A stretch of DNA of 60,678 nucleotides from a virus, in IMG/VR virus record IMGVR_UViG_3300034066_001068, positions 1 through 60,678 of that record. One strand, given 5' to 3'. This document shows, one piece after another, positions 54,284-60,678 of this stretch; position 1 is the first letter of the stretch, and every line of letters begins with the position of its first letter. The notes under the pieces were generated by a model that was not told the DNA's origin, did not search any database, and saw only the letters and a list, made by a program, of their open reading frames with translations. The position numbers and the translations under genes were made by a program.

Positions 54284-54296
54284 ATTTTTTTTAAAG

Positions 54297-54322
54297 AAAA
54301 AAAAACCCCCTAAAAAAGGGGG
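54297..54322 (-). terminator. Intrinsic terminator ahead of the ncRNA promoters
   Basis: CCCCC pairs with GGGGG around a 7-nt loop and runs into nine T residues on the minus strand. It ends the cell-wall gene cluster and shields the ncRNA promoters from read-through. Confidence 0.9.
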
Positions 54323-54327
54323 ATTAT

Positions 54328-54990
54328 TTAATTATTTATAATTTTTTTAATCTTATCTATTTGTTCGACAAGTCTTTTATTATTACCATAATCTTCTTTG
54401 AAAGCTTTCTTAATGTTTTTACCAACATCTTTTATGTTTTTACCGACACCTTTGGTAATATCATCGGCAATTGAAAATGGGGATAATAATGTATCTAAGA
54501 AAACATTACCAGACCCAACATTTTTATTTCCAATATCAAGTTTAGGGTTATCATCAAGTTTAGGGTCATCTTGTATTGGTTTATTTTTTTTAGGGTCTTC
54601 TTTTTTAGGGTCTTCTTTTTTAGGGTCTTCTTTTTTAGGACCAACACCTTTTAGATATGTTGATACGTCTAATTTTTTATCATCATTGTTTTTTATTGAG
54701 TAACTAATTCTATCGTCAGTGAAATGTCCAATAATTTGACCTTGTTTTATTCTATCGCCTGGTGAAACAAATGATTTACCAACATTACAAAATTCGGAAT
54801 ATATATCATCACCATTAAACTCATGTTTAATTTTAATAAAATTTTCACAAGAAGGTGTTCTGTCAAAAATAATAACACCGTCATAGGGATTTATTAATTT
54901 TGAATTTGGGTATGCAATTAAATCAACAGATTTTGACATCATAGATGATTTCATATTACCATACGGGGCTGGGTTAATAAATTTTTCCAT
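54328..54990 (-). CDS. M23-fold-like protein with degenerate active site
   Basis: A 220-residue protein. Residues about 30-105 follow the lysostaphin/M23 beta fold (INPYDGVIIF, FIKIKHEFNGDD, then VGKSFVSPGDRIKQGQIIGH), but the HxxxD and HxH metal motifs are not visible, so peptidase activity is doubtful. A KKEDP repeat linker follows. The C-terminus is amphipathic and ends KRLVEQIDKIKKIINN, resembling the end of the M15 protein encoded just upstream. Start and stop of the pair overlap (TAATG). It might bind peptidoglycan rather than cut it. Confidence 0.55.
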   Translation of the reverse strand: MEKFINPAPYGNMKSSMMSKSVDLIAYPNSKLINPYDGVIIFDRTPSCENFIKIKHEFNGDDIYSEFCNVGKSFVSPGDRIKQGQIIGHFTDDRISYSIKNNDDKKLDVSTYLKGVGPKKEDPKKEDPKKEDPKKNKPIQDDPKLDDNPKLDIGNKNVGSGNVFLDTLLSPFSIADDITKGVGKNIKDVGKNIKKAFKEDYGNNKRLVEQIDKIKKIINN

Positions 54991-56198
54991 TATAATAAAT
55001 TTTTAATTCTTTTAATATTCTCAATCAATTTATTGGTTGGTTCCTCACCTTCTTTAAACCCTAAAGAACCTAACAATGGGCTTAAAAATTTTTGGATAAC
55101 GTCGTTACTTTGTGATGAATCATTAGAATCATTAGTCAAATTATTAGTCGAATCATTAGTTGAGATAGAAGTTGAGTTAGAGGTTGAATCGTTAGTTGAA
55201 TTAGACGTTGTTGAGATTGATTCATTACCAATATAAAATAAATGCCAAGGTTCTTTTTTTCTAAGTACCCCATCAACATTGTAAGTTACCTTAAACCCAT
55301 ATTTTTTACAATTATCCGCAACCCAATTTTTAACCCCTGAATTTGTATCCCACCAACTAGGTTCAGTACTAAATATGTCAAAGGCCTTTCCTGTGTGGTG
55401 TTGAGAAAAACCAGGAACTGTGTTATACTTTTGTGTGTCATCAACACCCCTATCTTTAGCTTTTTTTCCAAAATTATCTACTTGGTCATCATAACTTCTA
55501 TAATCAGAAACAATACCGTCGGGAAACCGAATTTTAGGGTTTGCTTTTTTACAATCTTTTATTAATTTTTCAATACTTTTCTTAGCTTCGTTATTAATCC
55601 CTCCATTATCTGGTTGTATATTACCTTCTTGTTTAAATTCTTTATCAATATGTGATTGAGTAATGTTAATACCATACTTTGTTTTTAATTTATTTATCGA
55701 GGATTTAATTTTTTCAGGTAAGTTTTTAAAATTTGTAGATTGAGTATCACTCCCTGTAGACGTACCATTATCAGATTTTCTTGATACATGAACATGATGA
55801 TGATGATTTGGGAATCCAAACCATAAAACGGCTTTATCGTTACCTCGTTCAGAATTTACTTTATACCCCATAGATTCTAGGGTTCTAACAAATTTTTCAA
55901 TTTTATCGTAAATACCTTTTTTTTGAGCACTTTCTTTACTACCGTAACCTTTATTATCAAACATTGCCAAATCAACCGCCAAACCAAGCTCATGTCTAGT
56001 ACCTTTTTTATGTCCTGAAACTGCGGTTGTTACACTAGCCATAACATTAGCGTTTTTAGCCGCTAAATTTACATCCATTAATAAAGATGGGTTTATTTTA
56101 TCAGAGGCGGGATTACCGTGACCAATTTGTTTAAAATTAACATTACTATATTTTGAAGGTTGGACCGATTCGGGCTTCTCGTTAATATAACTTCTCAT
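54990..56198 (-). CDS. Tandem M15-type peptidase (putative endolysin or virion lysin)
   Basis: A 402-residue protein with two M15-like zinc peptidase domains. The first (about 25-145) has GTRHELGLAVDL (His69, Asp76) and the His-rich NHHHHVHVS (132-137). The second (about 190-325) has FSQHHTGKAFDIF (His267/268, Asp274) and EPWHLFYIG (His319), the VanY/D-Ala-D-Ala carboxypeptidase pattern. A Ser/Thr/Asn/Asp linker follows, then FLSPLLGSLGFK and a charged helix. It would cleave peptide cross-links of the wall. No signal peptide is present, so export would need a holin or virion delivery. Confidence 0.78.
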   Translation of the reverse strand: MRSYINEKPESVQPSKYSNVNFKQIGHGNPASDKINPSLLMDVNLAAKNANVMASVTTAVSGHKKGTRHELGLAVDLAMFDNKGYGSKESAQKKGIYDKIEKFVRTLESMGYKVNSERGNDKAVLWFGFPNHHHHVHVSRKSDNGTSTGSDTQSTNFKNLPEKIKSSINKLKTKYGINITQSHIDKEFKQEGNIQPDNGGINNEAKKSIEKLIKDCKKANPKIRFPDGIVSDYRSYDDQVDNFGKKAKDRGVDDTQKYNTVPGFSQHHTGKAFDIFSTEPSWWDTNSGVKNWVADNCKKYGFKVTYNVDGVLRKKEPWHLFYIGNESISTTSNSTNDSTSNSTSISTNDSTNNLTNDSNDSSQSNDVIQKFLSPLLGSLGFKEGEEPTNKLIENIKRIKNLL

Positions 56199-56202
56199 TT
56201 TA

Positions 56203-56209
56203 ATAAATA
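56203..56209 (-). promoter_or_regulatory. TATTTAT motif (late-promoter candidate)
   Basis: TATTTAT 4 nt before the tandem M15 ATG. Confidence 0.4.
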
Positions 56210-56227
56210 TAAAGAGATTTAGGTTTG

Positions 56228-56833
56228 TTAACCATTTAGGTGACCCATAAGAACTCCACCAATTGAAGTTGCGTGAACTTGTAAGTGATTTATCGACTCC
56301 ATATCAAGTTTTGTTTTTCTTTTTGAAAAATCTAACCCTAAGGTCCCAATAAACTTATTATCAATTGTTTTTATTGAAAATAAATACCCTGATTTACATC
56401 CTGTATCTTCCGCAATATATTTTAAACCGTGAGTTGCAACAGATTCGTCTTTATAATCGTGAATTTCAATTACATCATTTTCTAGTAAATAATTGATAGA
56501 CTTACTAAATAAATTAACAGGAATGTTTTGAAAATTTGATTGAATTGAATTTGTATTTTGGGAAACCGTCTCATAAATGACACTGAATTTTGCCATTGAT
56601 TTACCTGTCGGGTAAAAGTGGCCTCCATTATGAAATTGTGTTATCCAAACTCTGTCCGCTTTAAATTCTTCTTTAATATGTTCAATTTTTGTTGTAATTA
56701 ATTCACTAACTAGTAGTGTTTCTTTAACCATGTCAGGCATTTCTTTTTTTTTCTCTAATTTGTTCTTTGTATATAAAAGAATAATAGGACCTAATACGCC
56801 TGATATAAACGCAACAATAACTTCTGTGGACAT
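56228..56833 (-). CDS. Membrane-anchored GAF-like protein
   Basis: A 201-residue protein. Residues about 4-21 (EVIVAFISGVLGPIILLY) form one membrane segment with a short outside end. Residues about 45-195 resemble a GAF sensor domain: DRVWITQFHNGGHFYPTGKS, then CKSGYLFSIKTIDNKFIG and TLGLDFSKRKTKLD. GAF domains bind small ligands. A single membrane helix upstream of wall-lytic genes might suggest a role in lysis control or holin-like function, but the domain does not show it. Confidence 0.6.
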   Translation of the reverse strand: MSTEVIVAFISGVLGPIILLYTKNKLEKKKEMPDMVKETLLVSELITTKIEHIKEEFKADRVWITQFHNGGHFYPTGKSMAKFSVIYETVSQNTNSIQSNFQNIPVNLFSKSINYLLENDVIEIHDYKDESVATHGLKYIAEDTGCKSGYLFSIKTIDNKFIGTLGLDFSKRKTKLDMESINHLQVHATSIGGVLMGHLNG

Positions 56834-56851
56834 AAATAATATATTTTTATA

Positions 56852-56858
56852 ATAAATA
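56852..56858 (-). promoter_or_regulatory. TATTTAT motif (late-promoter candidate)
   Basis: TATTTAT 18 nt before the GAF-like gene; a second copy overlaps its start codon. Confidence 0.4.
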
Positions 56859-56870
56859 TTATGATAACCA

Positions 56871-56897
56871 AAAAAACACGATTTTAAGTCGTGTTTT
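56871..56897 (-). terminator. Intrinsic terminator
   Basis: ACACGA pairs with TCGTGT around a 7-nt loop and runs into T residues on the minus strand. It overlaps the stop codon of the 71-residue gene. Confidence 0.85.
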
Positions 56898-57111
56898 ATA
56901 GTTTTTTAAATTTATCGGTGGTTAAATTCCGTATAATACTTTCTTCGTATTCTTTTCTTCCATCACATTTATTTTTTTCTGTTGTACTCCAAAGGTTTTT
57001 TCCTCCGTTTTTTATATGACAGTTGTGGGGTTTATCCATTTTTTTGGAAAACTCCACAATCATGTCATTATGTTTATTCCTTATAACCCAAGGACATTCT
57101 TTACAAGCCAT
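56896..57111 (-). CDS. Small Cys-containing protein, DUF6283-like
   Basis: A 71-residue protein. MACKECPWVIRN, then HNCHIKNGG and KNKCDG give four or five Cys/His positions of a small zinc-binding fold, as in the DUF6283 proteins of phages and actinobacteria. Function unknown. Seventeen nt separate it from the upstream gene, so it shares that promoter. Confidence 0.6.
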   Translation of the reverse strand: MACKECPWVIRNKHNDMIVEFSKKMDKPHNCHIKNGGKNLWSTTEKNKCDGRKEYEESIIRNLTTDKFKKL

Positions 57112-57128
57112 TATCCTACAACCGTATT

Positions 57129-57638
57129 TTAATCATATTCCAAAGTTAATTCTTTTTTTTCAAACCAAAAAGGTTTTTCTCTGTTTTTCCAAGCCGCTAA
57201 ATTAGATTTAGCCCCTATGTAATAATTTCTGTAAGATTCTACAACAGAATCAACTTTAAACTCATCAGGCATCGCCTTAGCTGGGTCTGTAAATTCAATA
57301 TCAGGGATGTTTGGTTTATTAATCAAACACCACTCAATTACATCTTGAGATTTATGTCGTTTACCGTATCGGTAAGTGTATTCTTTACTTAATTCCAAAC
57401 CCAACTCACACAAATACAAATAATTTGATAATGACTCGCGACACCAAATAGAACATGGGTGGTTTTTATGTGATAACTTGTACGGTACTTGGCCGGTATC
57501 ATGTATTGTATCATGTACGGTCATGTGATGAACACCACACAATAACTGAGCGGTTTCCAAAATCATTTTAACTACGTGTTTGTCAACATGATATTGAGCC
57601 GATAATGTAGGATTCTCGTCTAAAAAAAATATATTCAT
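57129..57638 (-). CDS. Putative DNA-repair protein, pyrimidine-dimer glycosylase-like
   Basis: A 169-residue protein. NIFFLDENPTLSAQYHVDKH, followed by VVKMILETAQLL, and HPCSIWCRESLSNYLYLCEL are features of a phage family often annotated as pyrimidine dimer DNA glycosylase. Conserved His, Asp and Lys residues sit in the first 25 positions. I cannot confirm the catalytic N-terminal Thr seen in T4 DenV, so activity is uncertain. It has its own strong promoter of host type, which fits early expression. Confidence 0.5.
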   Translation of the reverse strand: MNIFFLDENPTLSAQYHVDKHVVKMILETAQLLCGVHHMTVHDTIHDTGQVPYKLSHKNHPCSIWCRESLSNYLYLCELGLELSKEYTYRYGKRHKSQDVIEWCLINKPNIPDIEFTDPAKAMPDEFKVDSVVESYRNYYIGAKSNLAAWKNREKPFWFEKKELTLEYD

Positions 57639-57662
57639 TACACATTATTTTTAATTAAGGTA

Positions 57663-57693
57663 CAAAGATACTATTTTTTTATTAAAAAACAAA
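57663..57693 (-). promoter_or_regulatory. Bacteroidetes-type promoter
   Basis: Minus-strand TTTG (57690-57693), 19 nt, TATCTTTG (57663-57670), 25 nt before the ATG at 57638. The start signal is almost the same as those of the tmRNA and giant ncRNA. Confidence 0.82.
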
Positions 57694-57710
57694 ACTACCA
57701 AGGGTTCTGT

Positions 57711-58451
57711 TTATAATGGGAGAACTTTTTTCTGCCATAAATCAAAAAAATCAGGGTTTTTTATAATAATAGACCAAGTTTCAATTTCAAACTTTCTATT
57801 TAAATCATTTTCTATTCTAGCTGATGAAGGTAGTTTAATCATGGTTGATAAATCAGAACTTGATAATCTAATATTTGGCGTTAAAAATATTTGTCTCCAC
57901 ATATAAAGGTCGCTCCAAATATTTTTTGGTGCAGCCCTCCAACCAAATTTTAATTTTCGATATAAATCCATCGTATGGGAGGCACCAGTTAAACTAATTT
58001 TATTTTGTTTAGGTTTTAAATGATAATCAACCCATTTTTTTTCTTTTAAGTTAACCCTTAAAGAGTCTATACTTTTATCTGGATACACCAAAACAGGTAA
58101 TGGGTGAGTAAAATCACTATCAACCAACATATTTTTCATTACTTCAACGTGTTTAGATAATAGAAGGTCATCATCCCCAAGATAAGTGACTATGTCTGAT
58201 TTTGACTCAGAAATTACCCTATGTCTTGCAACTTCGTTTCTACTTAATCTTTTTGGTTCGTCTTCAAACCTAACCCTATTGTCAGTTTTAATTATATCAC
58301 TAATAACGTCTCTTGTGTCATCAGTAACACCATCACCAATAATAACAATATCCAAATCATCAACAGTTTGATTTTGAGCACTTTCAACAGAATATTTAAG
58401 TGTTGTGGGGTGATTATGTGTTGGAATAATCACCATAACCGATGTTACCAT
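57711..58451 (-). CDS. GT2-family glycosyltransferase
   Basis: A 246-residue protein with a classical GT2 core: VMVIIPTHNHPTTLKYSVES, DIVIIGDGVTDDT, LSRNEVARHRVISES and IVTYLGDDDLLLSKHV with the metal-binding Asp triplet. It overlaps the RmlC-like gene by 7 nt, so both products probably act on the same glycan. This pair is separated by 36 kb from the main sugar island. Confidence 0.78.
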   Translation of the reverse strand: MVTSVMVIIPTHNHPTTLKYSVESAQNQTVDDLDIVIIGDGVTDDTRDVISDIIKTDNRVRFEDEPKRLSRNEVARHRVISESKSDIVTYLGDDDLLLSKHVEVMKNMLVDSDFTHPLPVLVYPDKSIDSLRVNLKEKKWVDYHLKPKQNKISLTGASHTMDLYRKLKFGWRAAPKNIWSDLYMWRQIFLTPNIRLSSSDLSTMIKLPSSARIENDLNRKFEIETWSIIIKNPDFFDLWQKKVLPL

Positions 58452-58987
58452 CGAAAAGGAACTATTTCTATCGCCTCATCAGATTCATAAGGTAAATCAA
58501 GAGCGTCAGGTTTATGATAATTATACATCGAAGTTGGCATGTTAATAATATATGCCTCATCAGTCCCAATATTCTTCCATCCGTGATATAAATTTGGTGG
58601 GATAACTAACAATACAGGATTTCTTTCCGAAACTTTAAATTCATTAATAACACCATATGTTGGAGAATCTATTCTTCCATCATAAACTACGATTGAAACA
58701 AGACCTTTAACAACAAATAATCTGTCTGTACTATTTTGATGTAACCCCCAAGCACGGATTCTACCTATTTGAGTTGTTGTTACATGAGTGTGAACAATAG
58801 GGTCAGTAATTTCATCCCAATCTGTTCTGGCAATCTCACATAATGTTCCATCCTCATGAGGAACAGGTCGAATAAATTTTACTTTAACACCATCAATAAT
58901 GGTTTGACTTAAAATTTTACTTTTAGTCACCGCTGATTGTTTTTGAATTAATTTATCTAACCCAAACACATTTATTTTATTTTCCAT
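58445..58987 (-). CDS. RmlC-like sugar epimerase/isomerase cupin
   Basis: A 180-residue cupin of the dTDP-4-dehydrorhamnose 3,5-epimerase family. RPVPHEDGTLCEIARTDWDE, RAWGLHQNSTDRLFVVKG and NLYHGWKNIGTDEAYIINMP, followed by DLPYESDEAIE, match the order of active-site blocks in RmlC. His97-region and Tyr near the end fit the acid/base roles. It would epimerise or isomerise a nucleotide-linked keto sugar for the adjacent glycosyltransferase. Exact substrate unknown. Confidence 0.75.
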   Translation of the reverse strand: MENKINVFGLDKLIQKQSAVTKSKILSQTIIDGVKVKFIRPVPHEDGTLCEIARTDWDEITDPIVHTHVTTTQIGRIRAWGLHQNSTDRLFVVKGLVSIVVYDGRIDSPTYGVINEFKVSERNPVLLVIPPNLYHGWKNIGTDEAYIINMPTSMYNYHKPDALDLPYESDEAIEIVPFRW

Positions 58988-59042
58988 ATTTTTAATTTTT
59001 TAAAAAAAAATAAACAATTTATGGTAAACATAAAGAAATAAA

Positions 59043-59315
59043 TTATTTTAACTCTTGTACTTGTTTCATAATATCAGTAACTTCTTCTCGACTCAAGTAC
59101 CCGATAACATCATTTGTTACAGGAGTATCGTAAGTTAAGTCACCATCTTTACCAAGAACCGCAATCTCAAACAAACCATTTTTACCTCCATATGAATGTG
59201 TGTGACATACAACAGACACACCGTATCCATTTTCAAACACCATTCTACACTTAACACCAATTCTGTGCGAATCTTCTTCAATTTTTTTAAACTCTAAATC
59301 TTCAAATTTTTTCAT
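59043..59315 (-). CDS. Hypothetical protein
   Basis: A 90-residue protein with alternating strands and a C-terminal helix, no named family. The segment RMVFENGYGVSVVCHTHSYG and its compact size suggest a small beta domain. It is one of two short genes with the same upstream AT-rich leader and MKKF start. Confidence 0.5.
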   Translation of the reverse strand: MKKFEDLEFKKIEEDSHRIGVKCRMVFENGYGVSVVCHTHSYGGKNGLFEIAVLGKDGDLTYDTPVTNDVIGYLSREEVTDIMKQVQELK

Positions 59316-59337
59316 AATAGTTATTTTTTTTAAATTA

Positions 59338-59499
59338 TTATCGGTAACTTCTTAACAATCCTTTTTTGTATGCAATATAATCTTTTTCGTATTTATATGG
59401 CCAAGCAATTAAATAAGTGTTTTTTTCACTTTTTGGATAGCTGTATAAATTATTTTTTAATTTTTTTTTAATCTTTCGTGGCAATCTAAATTTTTTCAT
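59338..59499 (-). CDS. Small basic hypothetical protein
   Basis: A 53-residue frame starting MKKFRLPRKIKKK, very rich in Lys and Tyr. It has an ATG, fills the gap between the 90-residue gene and the tRNA array, and its leader resembles that of its neighbour. Function unknown. Confidence 0.5.
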   Translation of the reverse strand: MKKFRLPRKIKKKLKNNLYSYPKSEKNTYLIAWPYKYEKDYIAYKKGLLRSYR

Positions 59500-59520
59500 A
59501 ATACTTATTTTTTATTATTT

Positions 59521-59610
59521 TGGCGGTCTCGAAGGGAGTCGAACCCTCTTTTTCGTTTACCTACTCGCTACCGTGACAGGGTAGTACACCAACCGTTATG
59601 CGCCGAGACC
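59521..59610 (-). tRNA. tRNA-Asp (GTC) with long variable region
   Basis: Acceptor GGTCTCG pairs with CGAGACC, discriminator G, CCA encoded. Anticodon stem CTACC/GGTAG with loop CTGTCAC gives GTC. The T-arm is normal. About 19 nt separate the anticodon and T stems, where Asp tRNAs usually have five. Confidence 0.85.
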
Positions 59611-59687
59611 AAGTTTATCAGTCTTTCCTGAACGTCACCTCTAACCCACAGGTATGAACCTGTATCGTAGTAAAGCTTGGTTGGCTA

Positions 59688-59762
59688 TGGTAGTCCCACC
59701 GGGAATCGAACCCGACTTTCCAGGATGAAAACCTGACGACCTAACCGATAGTCGATGGGACC
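59688..59762 (-). tRNA. tRNA-Glu (TTC)
   Basis: Acceptor GGTCCCA pairs with TGGGACT (first pair G.U), discriminator A, CCA encoded. Anticodon loop TTTTCAT gives TTC. T-arm TCGGG-TTCGATT-CCCGG. Confidence 0.9.
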
Positions 59763-59880
59763 AAAAGTTTGTGAGACCCGCTCCTCACTCTGAACTTGTA
59801 CTTTGTTCTATTAAGCGTTTATTTAGTGAAGTCAAAGTTCCTTTCATCCGTGCAAGTCGGACTTCTGTTGTTTCATTTAG

Positions 59881-59951
59881 AGCGGGTAGAGAGAATCGAA
59901 CTCTCGTCTTCAGATTGGAAGTCTGAAGTAATACCATTATACGATACCCGC
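59881..59951 (-). tRNA. tRNA-Gly (TCC)
   Basis: Acceptor GCGGGTA pairs with TACCCGC. Anticodon loop CTTCCAA gives TCC. T-arm GAGAG-TTCGATT-CTCTC. CCA is not encoded. Confidence 0.9.
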
Positions 59952-60165
59952 AGTTGTGACTACTCCTTGGGAAGTTTCGTCACGTTTACGTGAATGAGGA
60001 GGCCAATCCTACTGATATCACGGGTGTAAGTTTTAACGATAAACTATCACCACAAAACGTCAGTTTTTAACAACCAAAACTGAATAAACGGCTTATCTCT
60101 TTTGAACCCCTTTTAAAGTGTGTGTTCCTACCATCATAAGCTGACCCCTACTGCCAACACTCCCG

Positions 60166-60247
60166 TACTGATGGTTGGATTCGAACCAACGTTTTAAACT
60201 TACCACTACAGTCATAGACGATATAAGCGTCCACTGGTACATCATCA
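60166..60247 (-). pseudogene. Degenerate tRNA-like element
   Basis: A perfect T-arm (GTTGG-TTCGAAT-CCAAC at 60174-60190) and a partial acceptor pairing (CATCAGT with GATGATG, one mismatch and one G.U) are present. The middle does not form normal D and anticodon arms; the best internal stem is GGACG/CGTCT. Probably a decayed or highly unusual tRNA. Confidence 0.35.
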
Positions 60248-60252
60248 TAATT

Positions 60253-60317
60253 AAAGGGTAGACACGGGCCTAGCTAGCCATCTTTCAGGAAAGGCCCTTA
60301 CTAATATTCTACCCTTT
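60253..60317 (-). other. Structured tRNA spacer hairpin
   Basis: AAAGGGTAGA pairs perfectly with TCTACCCTTT over 10 bp, enclosing a second stem GGGCC/GGCCC. It begins 3 nt after the initiator tRNA and may guide 3' processing. Confidence 0.55.
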
Positions 60318-60320
60318 TAG

Positions 60321-60393
60321 TTGCGGGAACAGGGTTCGAACCTGTAATCTAGGCTTATGAGACCTAGCGGATGACCAATTTCCACATCCCGCG
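60321..60393 (-). tRNA. tRNA-fMet (CAT), initiator type
   Basis: The 5' end CGCGGGA faces TCCCGCA, leaving a C1-A72 mismatch, the hallmark of bacterial initiator tRNAs. Anticodon loop CTCATAA is the same as that of E. coli fMet. Two of the three usual G-C pairs precede the loop; the third is U.G. CCA is not encoded. Confidence 0.8.
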
Positions 60394-60398
60394 ATATG

Positions 60399-60472
60399 TA
60401 GTTAATATTGGACTCGAACCAATGACCTATTCCGTATCAGGGAATTGCTCTAACCAACTGAGCTAATTAACT
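60399..60472 (-). tRNA. tRNA-Ile (GAT)
   Basis: Acceptor AGTTAAT pairs with ATTAACT. D-arm AGCTCAGTTGGTTAGAGC. Anticodon stem ATTCC/GGAAT with loop CTGATAC gives GAT. CCA is not encoded. Confidence 0.92.
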
Positions 60473-60549
60473 ATGTCCTCGTCTTTCCGAGATGTCAACT
60501 AAATTTCTTGGTAGAGGCACCTTTACACGGCCTTCAGTTCTACTTGTGG

Positions 60550-60626
60550 TGGGGTAACTAATGGGAATTGAACCCATGGCACAAGGTACCACAAACCTTT
60601 GCTCTACCAACTGAGCTATAGTTACC
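60550..60626 (-). tRNA. tRNA-His (GTG)
   Basis: Acceptor GTAACTA pairs with TAGTTAC, with the His-specific extra G(-1) opposite discriminator C73 and an encoded CCA. Anticodon loop TTGTGGT gives GTG. Confidence 0.93.
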
Positions 60627-60678
60627 ATTTATTTGTGATTCATAGTTGACACACACTCTTGTCTCACCATCTTATGTC

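Larger units (their letters stand above)
54061..54295 (-). repeat. Three tandem promoter repeats of about 91 bp
   Basis: A unit of 91-92 bp is present twice in full and a third time in part. The conserved parts are the promoter block, an A/T-rich inverted repeat (CAAATCTT with AAGATTTG) and a segment ending TATCTATCTCTTTTG on the plus strand. Near-identity suggests recent duplication or selection for copy number. Confidence 0.85.

Noticed and set aside
57129-57638. Firm call of T4 endonuclease V (denV)
   Set aside because: Length and some motifs agree with proteins so annotated, but the catalytic N-terminal Thr arrangement is not evident, so only a tentative call is kept.
59796-59993. 65-codon plus-strand frame in the tRNA array
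   Set aside because: It crosses tRNA-Gly on the opposite strand and has no independent support.

Overview
This window looks like part of a large T4-like myovirus genome infecting a member of the Bacteroidetes, most likely a flavobacterium. The DNA is strongly AT-rich and coding is dense. Genes lack purine-rich Shine-Dalgarno leaders and have A/T-rich ones instead. The recognisable promoters fit the Bacteroidetes form (TTTG, 19-20 nt, TAnnTTTG). The head genes are T4-type and lie in near-T4 order: large terminase, portal, prohead protease, acidic scaffold, major capsid protein. These assignments come from reading motifs by eye; no database was searched.

Layout. 1-8.8 kb, minus strand: fibre or adhesin-type virion proteins, namely a collagen-like protein cut by the window edge, a Thr-Pro-rich protein, and a 1215-residue tail protein ending in a papain-like protease. 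8.8-11.4 kb, plus: small virion-type proteins and a WYL-domain protein. 11.5-21.4 kb, plus: a sugar and nucleotide island with five glycosyltransferases, a TagD-like cytidylyltransferase and two methyltransferases, mixed with dUTPase, an exonuclease and PhoH. 21.4-28.5 kb, plus: a gp55-like late sigma factor, then baseplate and tail proteins including a gp5-like central spike. 28.5-32.2 kb: small proteins with capsid-targeting-like N-termini and an HNH endonuclease. 32.3-48 kb, mostly minus: head morphogenesis, interrupted by a plus-strand gene for ribosomal protein bS21. 48-52.6 kb: a ClpA/C-type unfoldase, an M20 peptidase and an unknown protein. 52.65-54.3 kb: a tmRNA, then a structured non-coding RNA of about 950 nt on the minus strand driven by three tandem promoters. 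54.3-59.5 kb, minus: peptidoglycan-hydrolase-like proteins, a membrane GAF protein, a glycosyltransferase and an RmlC-like cupin. 59.5-60.6 kb, minus: a tRNA array (Asp, Glu, Gly, a degenerate tRNA-like element, initiator Met, Ile, His) with long structured spacers.

How the parts may work together. The phage carries a broad translation kit: bS21, initiator and elongator tRNAs, tmRNA, and an unfoldase with a ClpP-docking motif. A gp55-like sigma factor is accompanied by a recurring TATTTAT motif just upstream of many virion genes on both strands, a good candidate for the late promoter. Several proteins carry N-terminal helices ending in LxE or IxE followed by a small residue, resembling T4 gp21 cleavage sites, so they may be packaged in the capsid and injected.

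The most novel element is the giant RNA at about 53.11-54.06 kb. It has no plausible protein coding, many perfect hairpins with GNRA or UUCG tetraloops, its own terminator and three promoters. In size and context it resembles the GOLLD/ROOL class of ornate phage RNAs, but I cannot assign it to a family from sequence alone.
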